Positions 1-13,322 of a DNA stretch of 64,000 nt are shown here, piece by piece. Below the pieces are notes generated by a model. It ran no database searches. It saw nothing but the letters and a program-made list of their open reading frames with translations, and had not been told where the DNA came from. The translations under genes and the position numbers were made by a program. The stretch is from assembly GCA_037783415.1 (NCBI GenBank), contig JAZGTN010000058.1, positions 6,484,001-6,548,000 of the forward strand. Reading direction: 5' to 3'. Position 1 is the first letter of the stretch. The number at the start of each line of letters is the position of its first letter. Origin of the DNA: Leptasterias polaris (lineage: Eukaryota; Echinodermata; Asteroidea; Forcipulatida; Asteriidae).

Positions 1-345
1 ATATTAACACCATTTATTCAATAATATTTTGTCTAATGTTGTATTTGGCCATTTCCATTGTGAAAGCAATTCGATTTGAAACATGTGCAGAGTTTTTCAT
101 GTGAAGGTTTTTTTCAAAGTCATGTTTTGCCTAAGTTGACGGTAATTTAAAAAATGAGAAAAACAATCTTTTGTCATTGAAATTTGCCTGATCACTGGTG
201 GCATTGTTATTTTTCTTAGACATACACTTGTCCTATGGAGAGAGTTGCAAGTAGTCTCCACAATTTTATCCCTTCAGAAAAGTGTCTTCCAATAGGCTAA
301 CTAACTATACTATTAGGCCTACTATTCATAAAGAGACAATGTACA

Positions 346-953
346 ACTGACTTTTATCTTCAAAACTAGTAACAAGTTTAATACAATACTTAAACATAAA
401 AGTATACTGGCAAGAACGAGCCAAACAAACAAGTCTTCTTTTACCAATCATCAACGCAGAGGCCATCATATCAATTTTTTTATAATTTCAAACAAATGTA
501 ATTTTAACATCACCAATGTTGTGGTGTGGGTATGTCAGTGAATAAACCCAATATTTAACTCCTTTTACAAAAGGCTTTCTACAGAGTCTCACCTTTCATA
601 AAGCTACTTGGGTTTTATTTTTATTTTTTATTTTTTTCATTAACATAAAATACACAGCTGACTTTTATCTTCAAAACTAGTAATAAGTTTAATACAATCT
701 TAACAAAAAAAGTAACTTGGCAAAAACGAGCCAAACAACCCTTTTACCAATCACCAACGTTGAGGCCATCACATCCAATTTGTATAATTTCAAACAAATG
801 TAATTTAACATCACCAATGTTGTGGTGTGGGTACATCAGTGAATAAACCCAATAATAAGTTTAATACAAACTTAACAAAAAACGAGCTAAACAAACCTTT
901 TACCAATCACCAACGTTGAGGCCATCACATCCAATTTGTATAATTTCAAACAC
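346..953. repeat. Three-copy degenerate tandem repeat
   Basis: A block of about 200 bp is present at 346-553 and again at 653-853, with a shortened third copy at 853-953. Shared words include ACTTTTATCTTCAAAACTAG, GAGGCCATCA and ATCACCAATGTTGTGGTGTG. No coding potential is evident. It lies downstream of the HECT gene's stop codon. The copies differ by small indels, so the duplication is not recent. Confidence 0.75.
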
Positions 954-1568
954 CATAACTTTGGTAATGGGTCCTTTGATGTTTTTAAAACTTGTTTCAT
1001 AGGATCTAATAATAATTGGTTTGTGTTGATAAAAATGATCTTTAATAGTGGTTATTTTGCTACGACATCAGCTTCCTTACTCACATTTTGCGGGCTGTTT
1101 GTGCATGTAAATATTGCAGTATCCAACTTCAATTTGTATCAACCATTTTGATGCAGATTCTGTTTAGTTTGTTTACATGAAATATTTCCCCCCAAAAATA
1201 CCGTGAAAATGTCAGAAAAAAATAATGCTTTGTGCTGAAAGTTTAAAATGTAGGGAGTGGTGTTGGACATATGATGAACTTGTATGGGTCATAAAAACCC
1301 AGGGGTATATCAACATGTAATAAATCAGCTCATGCAAGATATTTCTCTTTACATTTTTTCGTACACTCACTTAAGCACAATTCAAATTCAGTGCATCTAT
1401 ATATCTCTATCATCTCTAAAATCACTTCATTTAAAAACCTTTAGATCGTTAATACTCGGATCGGATATTTGGTAAGTAAATATTTAATGATTAGGCAGTG
1501 ATTTAGTTGTAATTGTAATGAAATAGGATGTAAGAAAGAAACAACTAGTTTCTATGGAAGGCAGATAG
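954..1568. other. AT-rich intergenic DNA
   Basis: Between the tandem repeat and the HECT gene stop codon I see only AT-rich sequence. It would contain the 3' UTR of the minus-strand HECT gene. The short open frames here have no recognisable protein. Confidence 0.5.
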
Positions 1569-4500
1569 TTATACTCTCCCAAAACCCTGACAGTTGAGGA
1601 TAGCATATTCCATCATGCGGTGGAACTCATCAGGATCATCGACTGCTCTTGGAAGACACAATGTGGGGCCGCATGTGTGTGCAGATGGCAATCGCCTTAC
1701 ACCTGTTACAGCAGTGTAAAATCCAACCACAAGGCGTTTCTTGAACCCACATGGAGGAATGCAGTCTGCTCCTGTCCAGAAATCAAGCAGCTGAGTCAAT
1801 GTAACTTGCCCTGTACCATGTTGCCCTGAAACAAAATAACACCATTCTATATTACAAAAAACAATTACCTAATTGTTTTGTTTTTGTTTTTTTGTTATTT
1901 ATCTCAACTCATTGCAGTTTAATGTTTATTGCATTATTTAAAGCATTGTAAATATGCCCAGTAAGCAAAATGATAAATATCCAATGGTAAATAGTAGGGA
2001 GGCACATTTACAGACCGATCAGTTTTCACTTCATCATAATTATACACAAGATGTTTTGATTGGGTTTCCACAAATGTTTTAAATTTAGTGACCCCCACTG
2101 TAACAGTGATGACTGATCATTGAAATCCATTATTGTAAATGTCGACATTATAATAAATCTGGTCATTAAATCCAAATAAATGTCATAATCTTTAATATGT
2201 ACTTACTTGAGCAATTTTCAATGAAAACTTCCAAGGAATATATGGTGTCCTCTTCAGCAGCCTTGTTGTTTGACCCCTCAAGAGAGTACTCGACCTGATA
2301 CAGCTCCTTCAAGCTCTTGGGTGTCAAAGATATGTCATGTTTGACCAGCAGGCAGCTAGTTGTGTGCGGATTTTGTTGAATGTCACGCCACAGATCTTCT
2401 CCCAAACCATTGGTGAACTGAGTCATGGCTGGCTGAACCCTTGATGGAATACCATTGAAAGTTTCAATCATTTGTAAAATTGAGACTTAGATCATTAGAA
2501 AAGAAGAGCACACCATTGGCCTAAATTACCCCCAAAAGAAGGAGAAATTTATATAATCCTTGCTTGGCTGCAAGATGTGTTATATTACTTTCAGACTTGC
2601 TATCTGATACACTGATGAAGCATAACTGTAGAATGGTAGGGTCCAATAAAAGTATCAATGTTATCAATTATCATCAATTACCCTAATCTTCAAATACATC
2701 TAAACAGATTTGCATTCTGCACTTTCACCAGTTAATCTCACCTATAAACCATGTAATGATTTAAAAGGCTTTGTACAATGTCTTCTTTCTCAACCCCAAT
2801 TAATTTGGTTACTCCTTGGTCTATTAACCAGTCAGTAAGCTCTTCAATGGTTGCTGTCATCTGTGAAGCAGAGCAATCCTGAAGCTGCATTGAGAAAAAA
2901 GAAACAAACACACAAACGTAAAGACTCAATAAATGAGTATCCTAAGATAAATATTGCTTTGGCAAATATCCTTCCATCTTAAGTGTATTATTAATGTAAG
3001 TCCCATTTTAGATTTTATATATCCTCATAATCAGTAGATTCTGAATTATTAATCTTTTGAAACCGTTACTTGAATATCCACCTAGCACCGTGCATTAACT
3101 ATACATACAGCCCCCTTTTTGTTTAGTCTGTGGGTGTTATAAGCAGTTGGACATCCTTGGCACTTAACCATAAACAACCCTGCATTGCTCTGAGATGACT
3201 TGAGCTTTATTTATGAAAATAAGCAGTTATATCCGTAGATACGTTATCTCAGTAATATTAGTGGTTGCCATGATACTGATAGGTCATCAGAACAGTACAG
3301 GGATGTTTAATGATCAGTGACAATGATATCCAACAATGGATGGGCCCAACACCAAGAGTCAAGAAAAACATGGCTGTAGAGCACTTTGATCAAGAATGTT
3401 TTAACCAAAGGAATCTTCTCTACTGTTTGGTTATAAAAGAGGTATATACATTACAAAATTTCCATTTGTGCTAAGAATGTGCAAGAGTTTGGCAGGACCC
3501 TCTGGTGGTTGTTCATGCATGTAACACAGTTGAAGCAAGTTACATATGATACAGTCATGGATGAACTTTTGATCTTCCTCCACTCACATTGCTGAGATTA
3601 CTAAGACTAGTCATCTGTGTGCATGTTATGATGAAAAATGGGCCACAGCTCAATTTCTCAAAGAGCTAAGATTGATCTTAAAAGGTAAATATAGGATTGG
3701 TATTCACCAAAAAATTAGTTTCTTTGTATCAGTCTGAAAGCTCACTGATTATGAAGTTCATGCCAGTAGTGAGTACCACTCTCCCATAGAAATATTTCTG
3801 TCTGAAATGGTGTCAAAGTCGAGAAAATATAATATGAAGACCCAGATTCTAATTTCGGTTGTAACAACCGAAATTAAAACAATGTGTTTACATGGTAAAA
3901 ATGTGCACGTTTTTTTAAAAACTATTTTATCATCACTCACACAACGGATTTATCAAAAATTTTCACAGGTTTGTTTTTTTCATGTATATGATGAGTCACA
4001 CAGAGTAAGAACACTATTATGTCAAGTTTACCAATCTTATATTTTACCTTTAAGGGGTATTTTAATCTTAACTGCTGAGGCATCTTATCAGAACCATCCC
4101 TGGATAACTTGCAGAACTTTCTTTTCCACAAAGGGCATATCATTGTGGAAAAGTTGTGGGTGGATATTTTTCCCGGAAAAAAATTTCTATGGACTGCTAA
4201 CGGATACTTTGCAGATTGTGCATGCTATCTCCTTTTAAATAAGAGTACCTTTTTCACATTCGTACGAAATGCTGTATCAGAGATGTTGTCCACCTCACTC
4301 AGACTAACATCTGGTTTCCCAACCATGGCCTCAAACACGGATGAGTTAAGGCCATTCAGCCCAGGGCCACCATTGCTCAAGCTCCAACGCATCAGTTGAC
4401 CAGCTGTCTTGTACGTGCCCTTTCTCATGTGTTCCACATCATACCTGAATTGAAGAGTATCTCTATAACTATCAAAGATGTCCATGCATGCAACGCCATT

Positions 4501-7500
4501 CATTAGCAACCTGCATATGTTAAAAGGAAACAAATCATAGGATGCAAAAAACATCACTCAAAGACCAATAAATGCTCTTTCCTATCTTGCCCTGTAATTT
4601 TTTTTTTCATTTCAACGCAGAAGACAAACATTTCTTAAAATGTGTTTATGTCTCTTAATCCTTTCTTGTGGATTTGATCTTTTGTTTCAGTGATTTATAG
4701 CCATGTTTTCAAAACATTTGCCATCTCAGTCTCCATATCGAAAGAGTTTTAAAGACAAATATGTAAAAAAATATATAACAACACATAACCTTAATAAGAA
4801 AAGCACCAATACTGACCGCACAACTGGTACGGAACTTTTTCACGTGGGAGTAGTTTGCGTTGGCTTTTTATTTTGGTAGGTGAAGAGATGAAACAAACAA
4901 GGCAACTGAGACACAAGAAAATCAAACTATGCTGAAATAACTGAATATAACAAACACTGTCTCAGTTATTCTGGTTCAAATATATGCACTTACTTAAAAA
5001 ACTCTCTACTTGGCCCACCCTCATCCTCAGCCTCCTCACCGGCAAACATCACACAAGGTGGTCTATCAAAACTGAATCCCTGAGCTTGAGTAGCATGTAT
5101 AGCTGACTTCAGTAACCTTTTTCTATATGCAATGATCATTATGGGATCTCCTGTGATTGATTGCTGCAGTTGTGAAATTATTTGATGCAGCGTTTTCTCT
5201 GTTCTGTCAGAAATAATGGAGGGTAAACCAACAAACTGAAATAATAGCATCCATAAATAATCAGTATACAGTTTAGAACTTATACAGTCACACTGACTGT
5301 CAAGAAAGAATCAACTGTGAATGTCATAAATGTGGTTGTTGCATAGTAAATTTCCTTCAAGGGGAAAATTAATGCCTTCTTGCTATTTGTTGACCACAAA
5401 AAAAACAAATAAATAAATAAAAAATAGTTTGTCTAAAATGTCAAGAGAAAGAGGCCACATAGCACATAATCCTGATAATTTGGATAAAGACAAAAATAGT
5501 CATTATTGTCGTCACCATTGTGTTATACTTGTATCACTTTGAATAAGTCAATCGATCACTGATGTTGACAATAATTGAATTTTAAGCACAAGGTTTTTGT
5601 CATACTACAATAATTGGGAGATGTTGGACTATAACAGTTTTAATTCTGACCTAAGAAATGCCACAGATTATGTACGATTGAAATATTCTTACAAGAATTC
5701 TCTTATCCCATTATGGGCTATATAGCTATAGTTTCTCTGCTTAGCAGACCACCTACATATTGTATACCATTGCAATTCTTATGGTTTTTCCAGTCTGTCT
5801 GGCTGTCTGTATGTTTTGTTTTGTTTGTTCGTTTGGTAGAAATTTGTTTGTAGGTTTTTTCTTTTCTTCTTCTTTCTTTGTCCTGGCATGGATTTCTTTT
5901 GTGTCTTTTCTCAGTTAGGATTGTTAACCATCAAGTCCACCTTGTTTGTCCTTTGTGGGCCTAGCTTACAAGCTTGGACTTATCTGATCAGCCTCATACT
6001 TCCCCCTTTTGTTAGTTTGCATAAATGTAATACCATACCACATTCCCTTTCCTGTAATAGATTCCATTTTCAAATCTATGTATTTGCAGTGAACATATTG
6101 CTACATTATGAAGGAGTGTATAAAATAAATGTCTATTTGAAATTTGAAATTTTGAAAACAGTTCGATATATCCCCTGAACAAAATTCATCAGTAAGTATT
6201 ATATGAACATTACCTTTGTTCTGGTGGTGGCTGGATGTCATTCAAACTGGCTTCAATCCCAGCGGCTAGTAATTGGTCTTCTTCATCAGTGTCGCTGTCA
6301 AGTATTTCTATGTAGGACTGGTAACTTCTTGTACTGCCAGTACTTGGTACATGTTCATTACCCTCCTATTTAAAAAAAAAAACATGTGGGCCATTTAAAT
6401 TAAGCTCTTTCCTTTTACTCACAATCACTTGAAAGACTACAATTATTTAAAAAAATATCAAATGTCAAATGTTAAAAAATATTGTTAACATGAAGGAGAG
6501 AAGGAGAAAAGTACAACTCTTCATTCTTGCATATTGCCAACACTGAGAGAGGTGACATGCAGACAAAGCTATCTCATGCACACATGCTGCTAAACCATGC
6601 TAATCTTACCTGATGTTGGCGACGAAATAGAATGGTTGGTGTATCTGTTTGCTCAAAGCTTGTGCTGGCTTCCATGTCTGAATGCTATGTCACAAGAACA
6701 ACAGAAGTAACAGTAATAGTACCACTAACAATAACAGTAACAAAACTTCACAAAGGAGAAGAAAATTGATATGCATTAATCACGCAAACATGATGTTCAC
6801 CTGTACCAGTTAATGACTGTATTATTCACAATTGATCAGAATAGTGACACCCCAGTCGGTAGTAAGAAACACACTGTATTTTGAAAATGCTATTTTCGCT
6901 GAAGACTATGGCTTAGAATCAGTTGTTGCCCATGCTTGAATTGAGGTTGATCAGTCAGTTCCTGTTGGCCTGTATACTTACTTGTTTGAGGCATCTCAGA
7001 TCATGTATAGCTTTAGGTGGATGTTTCTATTTCCACAAACTGATGTAAATGTATCCTTTACTGTCGTACTTGCCAAGTCAATTGATAAATAATTTTTAAA
7101 CTTTACCTGTAGGCTGCTATATGCCTAACTGCTTTTATTAGTCCTTTCTACAAGGAAAACATTTTTTTTGAAATATGAAAACATGCACATCCATCAATTC
7201 CAAAATACCTGATCCATAGGAACTTTTGAGGTCTCCACTTCTACTTCTGGGGGATCCCACAAGTCAAAAGCTTCTTCATCATTACTCTCCACATCATGGT
7301 GTTTCGTTTTCAGATAGAATCGTAGGACTGTCATCTTTGCTTCCTCATACAGTTCTTCCACTGTAGCACTGCTTGGCACCACTTGGTGTCGAACATCAGT
7401 AAGTTGGGTTTCATGCGATTCCAACGATCCTTTTGAGGATTGGCCATCTTTAAAAAAGAGGCCCTCTGCTATTTGTTTTAGGGTATCTGATGTTGACGAC

Positions 7501-9647
7501 TTACATACTGACAGTTTTCTTGTCCCTCCCCCATGTTGTTTCCTGACCTGCTTGTATTGTTTTTGGACTTCATCATAATGCATCCACCCAATGTCTATTT
7601 TTCGTGTAGCGCGTTTGGCATGTTTGTTCCCAACGAGGTGCAAGTCTGGAGCTTCTGATTTACCACCGGCTCTTTTGTTTTGCAGTTTCAGTCTGAGTTT
7701 CTGCAGAAGTTTCCCCTTCTCAGTATCTTCACTATCACTGGAAGATGATTGCTTCATCTTTTTCTTACAGAAATGTTTCAGTGCCACTCGGTCGCCCAGG
7801 TGTGGGATGAATGCTTGAAGTTCTTTGTCATCCATAAGAAGCAGTGTTCTCTCATCAATCTGCATCAAGAAAAAACGTTATAAAATTTTTGAAATAATGC
7901 TCACAAAATTTCATATGGCCATTCTTATGTCATTTTTAACCCTTGGATTGTTTCAGATTCATCACCAATAATGTGCATGACTAGTTAATGTGATAGTAAT
8001 TTTTATGGCCCTTGGGTTTTTAAATGTGCAAATTTCTTTTAAAAGAAACAGACACATCAATTTTAGTGGCTTCATTAAAAGAAAGGGACTTTGTTTTTTC
8101 AAGTTCACACCAACCAATACTTCTTCAGATTTAAAGAAAACATGGATTTGTTGAATTGTATTTGAAGAGTGATATGCACAATCAAATGACTATTGAGTGA
8201 AGTAATATTGCTGCGATAGGGTCTTTTCTATTTTCATGCTTGAACATACATTTGTGCGTGCACTCCATGTTCCACCAGCAAATGATGTGCTAAGAAATTG
8301 ATAACATGCATGCACTAGAAAAACTGCAGGAAATGGCGGTCTCTGGAATAGGACTCTTAAAAAGTGTGCAAATTTTCCCCTCGCAAACAAATACAAAATT
8401 GTAAACCTCAATATTGTTTTAAGTTATCATTAACTGTTTACCCAAACTATAATGTCCAAAACTGGGAGGCCACCCTACCCTCAAAGAGTAACACAATTAC
8501 ATTACAACAATTCATAATATCAAACAGACACATTCGTTTAGTTTATTACTTAGGTTTGCAGTATTATTTGATATAAAAAATAATTAAAACAATTATGCAA
8601 AAAGCACTCATACTTCAATGTGGAATCATGAGTGTGTGTACCTTCTCTTTCCTCATCCTTTCTATAGTTGCCTCTGGGATTGCCCTCTCCCTCATAAATT
8701 GGGAAAGATCCATAGCTGATGATGATTGGCCTATCAAAGAAAAAAATACAAATTTAAAGGAACACTGAACACTGAATTTAAAATGATTTAAAAAAGTAGT
8801 TTGCACCTGTATACAATAAACAATTTTTTATACGACAGTAAGTAGGATAAATTGATAAATAAATTTGGTGTTGTGTCACTATCTTTACAGTCATGACAGT
8901 ATTTCTAAGAAGCTAATAAATGCACACCGTTGCCCAACAGCATTCTGTGGATGAAGTATTTCTGATGTTTTCACAGTTTTAGTAGCCCCCCCCCCCCACA
9001 GTAGATGGTTTTACTCAAATCAAGACTCCATTAGTCTTAAAATATTTGGCACTTCACACTACACTAGGCACCCCATAAACATTAAGTTAGGATTGGATGG
9101 TCCTAGACATAGCTCATGAGCTATCATGTATTTTGACAAAACAGGATGCTGAATTGTAGGAACCCTCTTTAAACTTTATTAAATAATAGCGAACCTACTT
9201 ACATTCCTCAATCAAATCAGAGGATCAACTTGCCAACTTCAACTTTTTCTAACTCCTTGAGCGGTGCTTATGAAAGGTTCATCCATGATATAGGCATAGC
9301 CCTAGGACTACAAACTCAGTCCTAACGACGTTATATGCGGGTACGCAAAGCCTAACCACTGAGTGAAAGGACATGCTATACACAATAGGCCTACATTATC
9401 AAATGCATTTAGACTAACCACGCTAGGGGAGTGTAGTGCAGTATGGAGGAAAGAAAAGTACCTGTTAAAACCATACATAGTGCATTACTATTTGACATTG
9501 TAATCCTCTCTAAAGTGAAAGGGTAAAGCCTCAAAGCTATAAAGAATGGCGTACGTAACAACTTTCACTCGGCTTAAAACTAAATCATGAATAAGATGAA
9601 CAAAAATAGAAAAGAAAATAGTTACCTGATTCGGAAAAGTCCATCAT
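1569..9647 (-). CDS. HECT-domain E3 ubiquitin ligase, G2E3-like expanded family, 10 exons
   Basis: Minus-strand gene; coding exons 9647-9626, 8730-8642, 7859-7209, 6684-6610, 6365-6214, 5203-4994, 4510-4249, 2884-2742, 2439-2207 and 1825-1569. Every junction uses AG/GT and the phases close without a stop, giving 697 residues. The N-terminal third contains the stretch KIDERTLLLM...GDRVALKHF and a segment (GWMHYDEVQKQYKQVR, GGGTRKLSV) that I associate with uncharacterised HECT proteins of fish and lancelets. An acidic UIM-like stretch (DTDEEDQLLAAGIEASLND) precedes the HECT domain, which starts near TEKTLHQIIS. It includes DEGGPSREFFKLL and ends with LPSAHTCGPTLCLP, where the Cys of HTC is the expected thioester residue, followed by AILNCQGFGRV. 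HECT ligases transfer ubiquitin through that Cys. The start is the ATG pair at 9647; an upstream exon is possible. The acceptor at 2441-2440 was chosen because it alone keeps phase and restores the expected R-x-Q-P stretch. Confidence 0.88.
3678..4053. mobile_element. TTAA-flanked MITE in a HECT-gene intron
   Basis: A 368-bp insert (3682-4049) is flanked by TTAA on both sides (3678-3681 and 4050-4053). The ends are inverted repeats: left AAGGTAAATATAGGATTGGT, right reverse complement AGGTAAAATATAAGATTGGT. A perfect inverted repeat, AATTTCGGTTGT/ACAACCGAAATT, sits almost exactly at its midpoint (about 3851-3876). No transposase is encoded, so this looks like a non-autonomous element. TTAA duplications are known for piggyBac and Kolobok elements; the sequence does not decide between them. 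It lies in the intron between exons 7 and 8 of the HECT gene. Confidence 0.7.
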
Positions 9648-9720
9648 GTCCAATGCGCCCTCAAGCGTCGTTCGCCCCACGCCCGCGCGGTGCAGGATGC
9701 ACTAGTGGCACCTAAAACAT

Positions 9721-10650
9721 CACTTACAAAAAACAAGACTCGCGAAACATACTTGCCAAAAACAAGACTCGCCAAACATATACTTGCAAAAAACAAGACT
9801 TGCTAAACATATACTTGCAAAAAACAAGACTTGCGAAACATATACTTGCAAAAAACAAGATTCGCCAAACATATACTTCCAAAAAACAAGACTGTTACTA
9901 AAAATAGACTTCACAAAAACAAGACTCGCGAAACATACTTGCAAAAAACAAGACTTGCGAAAAACAAGACTTGCGAAACATATACTTGCAAAAAACAAGA
10001 TTCGCCAAACATATACTTCCAAAAAACAAGACTGTTACTAAAAATAGACTTCACAAAAACAAGACTCGCGAAACATACTTGCAAAAAACAAGACTTGCTA
10101 AACATATACTTGCAAAAAACAAGACTCGCCAAACATATACTTCCAAAAAACAAGACTGTTACTAAAAATAGACTTCACAAAAACAAGACTCGCGAAACAT
10201 ACTTGCAAAAAACAAGACTCGCCAAACATATACTTCCAAAAAACAAGATTCGCCAAACATATACTTGCAAAAAACAAGACATGCTAAACATATACTTGCA
10301 AAAAACAAGACTTGCTAAACATATACTTGCAAAAAACAAGACTCGCCAAACATATACTTGCAAAAAACAAGACTTGCCAAACATATACTTCCAAAAAACA
10401 AGACTTGCGAAACATATACTTGCAAAAAACAAGATTCGCCAAACATATACTTCCAAAAAACAAGACTGTTACTAAAAATAGACTTCACAAAAACAAGACT
10501 CGCGAAACATACTTGCCAAAAACAAGACTCGCCAAACATATACTTGCAAAAAACAAGACTTGCTAAACATATACTTGCAAAAAACAAGACTTGCTAAACA
10601 TATACTTGCAAAAAACAAGACTTGCGAAACATATACTTGCTAAAAAGCAA
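9721..10650. repeat. Array of ~31-bp units; possible one-ended relative of elements A-C
   Basis: About 30 units follow one another, with consensus words ACTTGCAAAAAACAAGACT and CGCCAAACATAT. A longer block containing GACTGTTACTAAAAATAGAC recurs four times, near 9890, 10028, 10155 and 10466. The array opens with AT then CACTTACAAAAAACAAGACT. This differs by one base over its first 12 positions from the CCCTTACAAAAA termini of elements A-C. No matching right end was found. All six frames are open for long stretches only because of the repeat; the implied proteins are artefacts. Confidence 0.75.
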
Positions 10651-11366
10651 TTTATACTTTCGATGGCACTAACGGGCTTTCGTAACTTGGAACCTTTCTT
10701 AAACGTACCAACAACGTGGTTGTTACATTGCGTCTTTACGTTCAGAAGACGTATAGGGGAGTCGACAAAGTTTCGTTGTGACAACGGTATGTTAATAACG
10801 TCACCTACACCAAAGTCTGACTTCATTACAACGTTGTGAGAACGTCAAATTGTTAGCTGGGGTGGCTGAGCGAAACATTTTGTGTATATCATTAATATTG
10901 TAGGTTATTACTAGACGTGACCGGGATACAGACAAAATTTCCTAGTTCAAGTAGAAACGTACACAGATTCAGGCCGAAATGATTTAATTAATTGATGCTA
11001 TTTAATTCCTTTTATCGTTCATTTATTAATGATAAAATGCCTTATGCTCAGCGAGGTACACCTTTTTGCGGCTGCGTCGCCGGACTGGCCTTGACCCACT
11101 TTTATTTACGTCACGTACGCGCGCGCGCGCAGTGCTGTTCTTGAAAGCAAATTCTAGGTCATGGATCGTTACTATAAACATTGATTTCAAGGTCAAGTGT
11201 TGTTGCTTTCAACGTATTGAATTTATTTGGCGGGATATTAAAAAATTGATACATTTAGCCAATCATGTCTCTCGCTTTAACGGCGGCAGTTTTTCTTGGC
11301 GCTATAGCTGTCACTTTCGTTACAGTCAACTAACGCATAGGTCAAACATTTTCCCACCTCCACCCC
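10651..11366. other. Intergenic DNA between array and transposon
   Basis: No gene recognised. It holds a short CG dinucleotide run near 11111-11121 and ordinary AT-rich sequence. It ends at the TTAA that marks the left edge of the THAP-transposase element. Confidence 0.45.
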
Positions 11367-11370
11367 TTAA

Positions 11371-11395
11371 AGGATCACAGAAATAGAAATGTAAA
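11371..11395 (+). repeat. Left terminal inverted repeat of THAP transposon
   Basis: Begins AGGATCACAGAAATAG immediately after TTAA and continues AAATGTAAA. It pairs with 21049-21073 at 24 of 25 positions. Confidence 0.9.
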
Positions 11396-11559
11396 AGTTA
11401 TGGAACTTGTAAAATATTGTAGTTTGAAGTGTAATCGATGATTAAAAAAAACAAATTTAGAGTAGTTTTCATATTTTTAAGCTTTTAAAAAGTAGATGTT
11501 GGCGCCGATTACCCCGCCCCCAAAAGGGTCATTGCACTACTTCTTGAGCGTCATGATAT

Positions 11560-11578
11560 GTGACGTCACGTAAAGAAC
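11560..11578 (+). promoter_or_regulatory. CRE-like inner repeat upstream of P2X7-domain gene
   Basis: GTGACGTCACGTAAAGAAC contains the palindrome TGACGTCA (11561-11568), the consensus site for CREB/ATF factors. The same 19-mer with one change occurs in inverted orientation at 20863-20881. The two sites lie about 195 and 198 bp from their respective transposon ends and about 150 bp upstream of the two start codons. Promoter or transposase-binding roles are inference. Confidence 0.6.
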
Positions 11579-11709
11579 GAAGCAGTTATGACCTCTGGCC
11601 CATAACAAGAGCTCTAGTGTGTGTATGCCCGGGCGCCCCGTACAAGTGCGTGTGTGTACCCACAACATTACGGTCGGTCGAAGGTTCAGTGCGAGTGTTT
11701 TTAAATGAC

Positions 11710-12982
11710 ATGAAAATGTCAGAATCATCGTCAGAAAGTGACTTCGAAGTCTCGTTTTCTGAAGATGAATTAGTTGACTCGGGAGATCAGGAGAGAGACG
11801 GAAACATAGTCCCGTATATGTATGAGCCGGAGATAGGTAGCGACGACGAAGAAAACGGGAATGAAATCCCCGGTGTCCAAAATGAGGACGAAGATGTTGA
11901 AGGAAGGCTCGAAAACCGACATTGGTAAGCAACAACGAACGTAAAGAAGTTCTTGTTTCCCTAACAAACAAATCAACTGTTACTATGAAACAGCAATAAA
12001 TCAAAGATCGTAGTAGTGCAAAGGAGACCGATGTCCTACTACTACTAGGGATAAGTCATGAAAGTATAATACAAAAAACTGTACGAACTTTTGTGTCGGA
12101 AATAGACGGTCTATGGATTATTTTGCGCATAAAGTGTAACCATAACTGATACTTGATATAAATTAAATGCTCGTCAATATACGGGGAGCCGATGTATCCT
12201 ACGTCAGTATGCCTTTGAAATTTCTATATTTATGTGTGCTGTATTTATAATAGATTCCTTCGATCTCATGTTAAAAACATTTCTTATTTAAAAATAGGTG
12301 TTCCTGCGATGGTTGTGTGATCATGCCAATTGTGAGGGAATCGGTCTGTTGTAAAGAAATAGATCAAGTTGTGCAGAAAATGGACGAACATGAGGCTTCA
12401 CTAAAATGCATAACTGAGCACCCAGGGTTTAACAGTGTATGCCTTGACAGATGGGTATTAGAAACTGCGTATTACCAGTACCGTCAGCAGTATGGCAACA
12501 CAAGGGAAGATGCAACTGAAAACCAGTAAGAAACAAACTTAAATAATAATGGCAAAAAACTCCCAAATTAAAAACTTTAAAAAAATAAATAATTCACTGT
12601 GCTTAAAATTGTCAATTTACATTTATTTTTCACCTTGTCCACACTCGGATTCACTGCTTAAATTTGTCAATTTACATTTGCTACCACTTTAAAAAAAAGA
12701 AAAGCCAAATACATGTACATGTACATGGGTTGCTTGTTGTCCTTTGTGTATTCTATACCCCACACAAAAATATTAACTGTTGCAACCCTGCTTGAAGTTG
12801 GATGCTGACAATAATTGTTGTTTTCATACAGAAAATACAGACACACGGCGTATCGTCAGATGGCAATATGGTGTTGGGGATTCCTGGGGAGGAGGGTACG
12901 TGTGCCTTTGCCGTCCTGTGTCGTCTCAAAGATCCGAGCAGTGTTTCCTTCCGACGAGTACAAGGGCTTTGAAGAAATCTAA
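11710..12982 (+). CDS. P2X7 C-terminal (ballast) domain protein, transposon-borne, 3 exons
   Basis: Exons 11710-11924, 12298-12525 and 12832-12982 join in phase to give a 197-residue protein. The first exon is very acidic (SESSSESDFEVSFSEDEL) and ends with a YMYEPEIG stretch. Exons 2 and 3 encode a compact cysteine-rich domain: WCSCDGC, RESVCCKEI, CITEHPGFNSVCLDRWVL, then YRHTAYRQMAIWCWGFLG and VPLPSCVVSKIRAVFP. This order matches the zinc-binding cytoplasmic ballast domain of the vertebrate P2X7 receptor. No membrane segment or ATP-binding ectodomain is present, so it is not a channel. Such stand-alone domains occur in other invertebrates; their function is unknown to me. It lies between the transposon TIRs and is convergent with the transposase. 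Start choice: the first ATG (11710) of a Met-Lys-Met pair; 11716 is equally possible. Confidence 0.88.
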
Positions 12983-13322
12983 CATTTTGCCCAATATAAA
13001 CTTAATAACCAGCCATAACATTGTACATCTTTGCATTTGTTTTCAGCTTGTATTATGAGTACTCATGTTGTAATAAAATAATACAAGATGAAGGAATGAA
13101 ATTGTTAATGCTTGATTCATAATCTTGTCCCAGCCAACCGGGAAATTAAGAGGTAGGCCTAAGCCTACTACATAAATTAACAACAGTGAAACTATTTCTT
13201 CTTGGGTACGAACTGGTTTATTTAACAACTGAATTAAATTAACTTATACATAACAGTGACACGGATTCGACGTGAACCCCCTAAGCCAGATTGACAGCTA
13301 CTGGAATTTAAAGACTAGTGCA

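Noticed and set aside
3807..4399. Plus-strand frames over the MITE and HECT exon 7
   Set aside because: They overlap the well-supported minus-strand HECT exon and the MITE; no family match.
9720..10826. Frames resembling multi-pass membrane proteins (Phe/Leu/Ser/Cys-rich)
   Set aside because: Translation of the 31-bp array; hydrophobicity is a by-product of the repeat.
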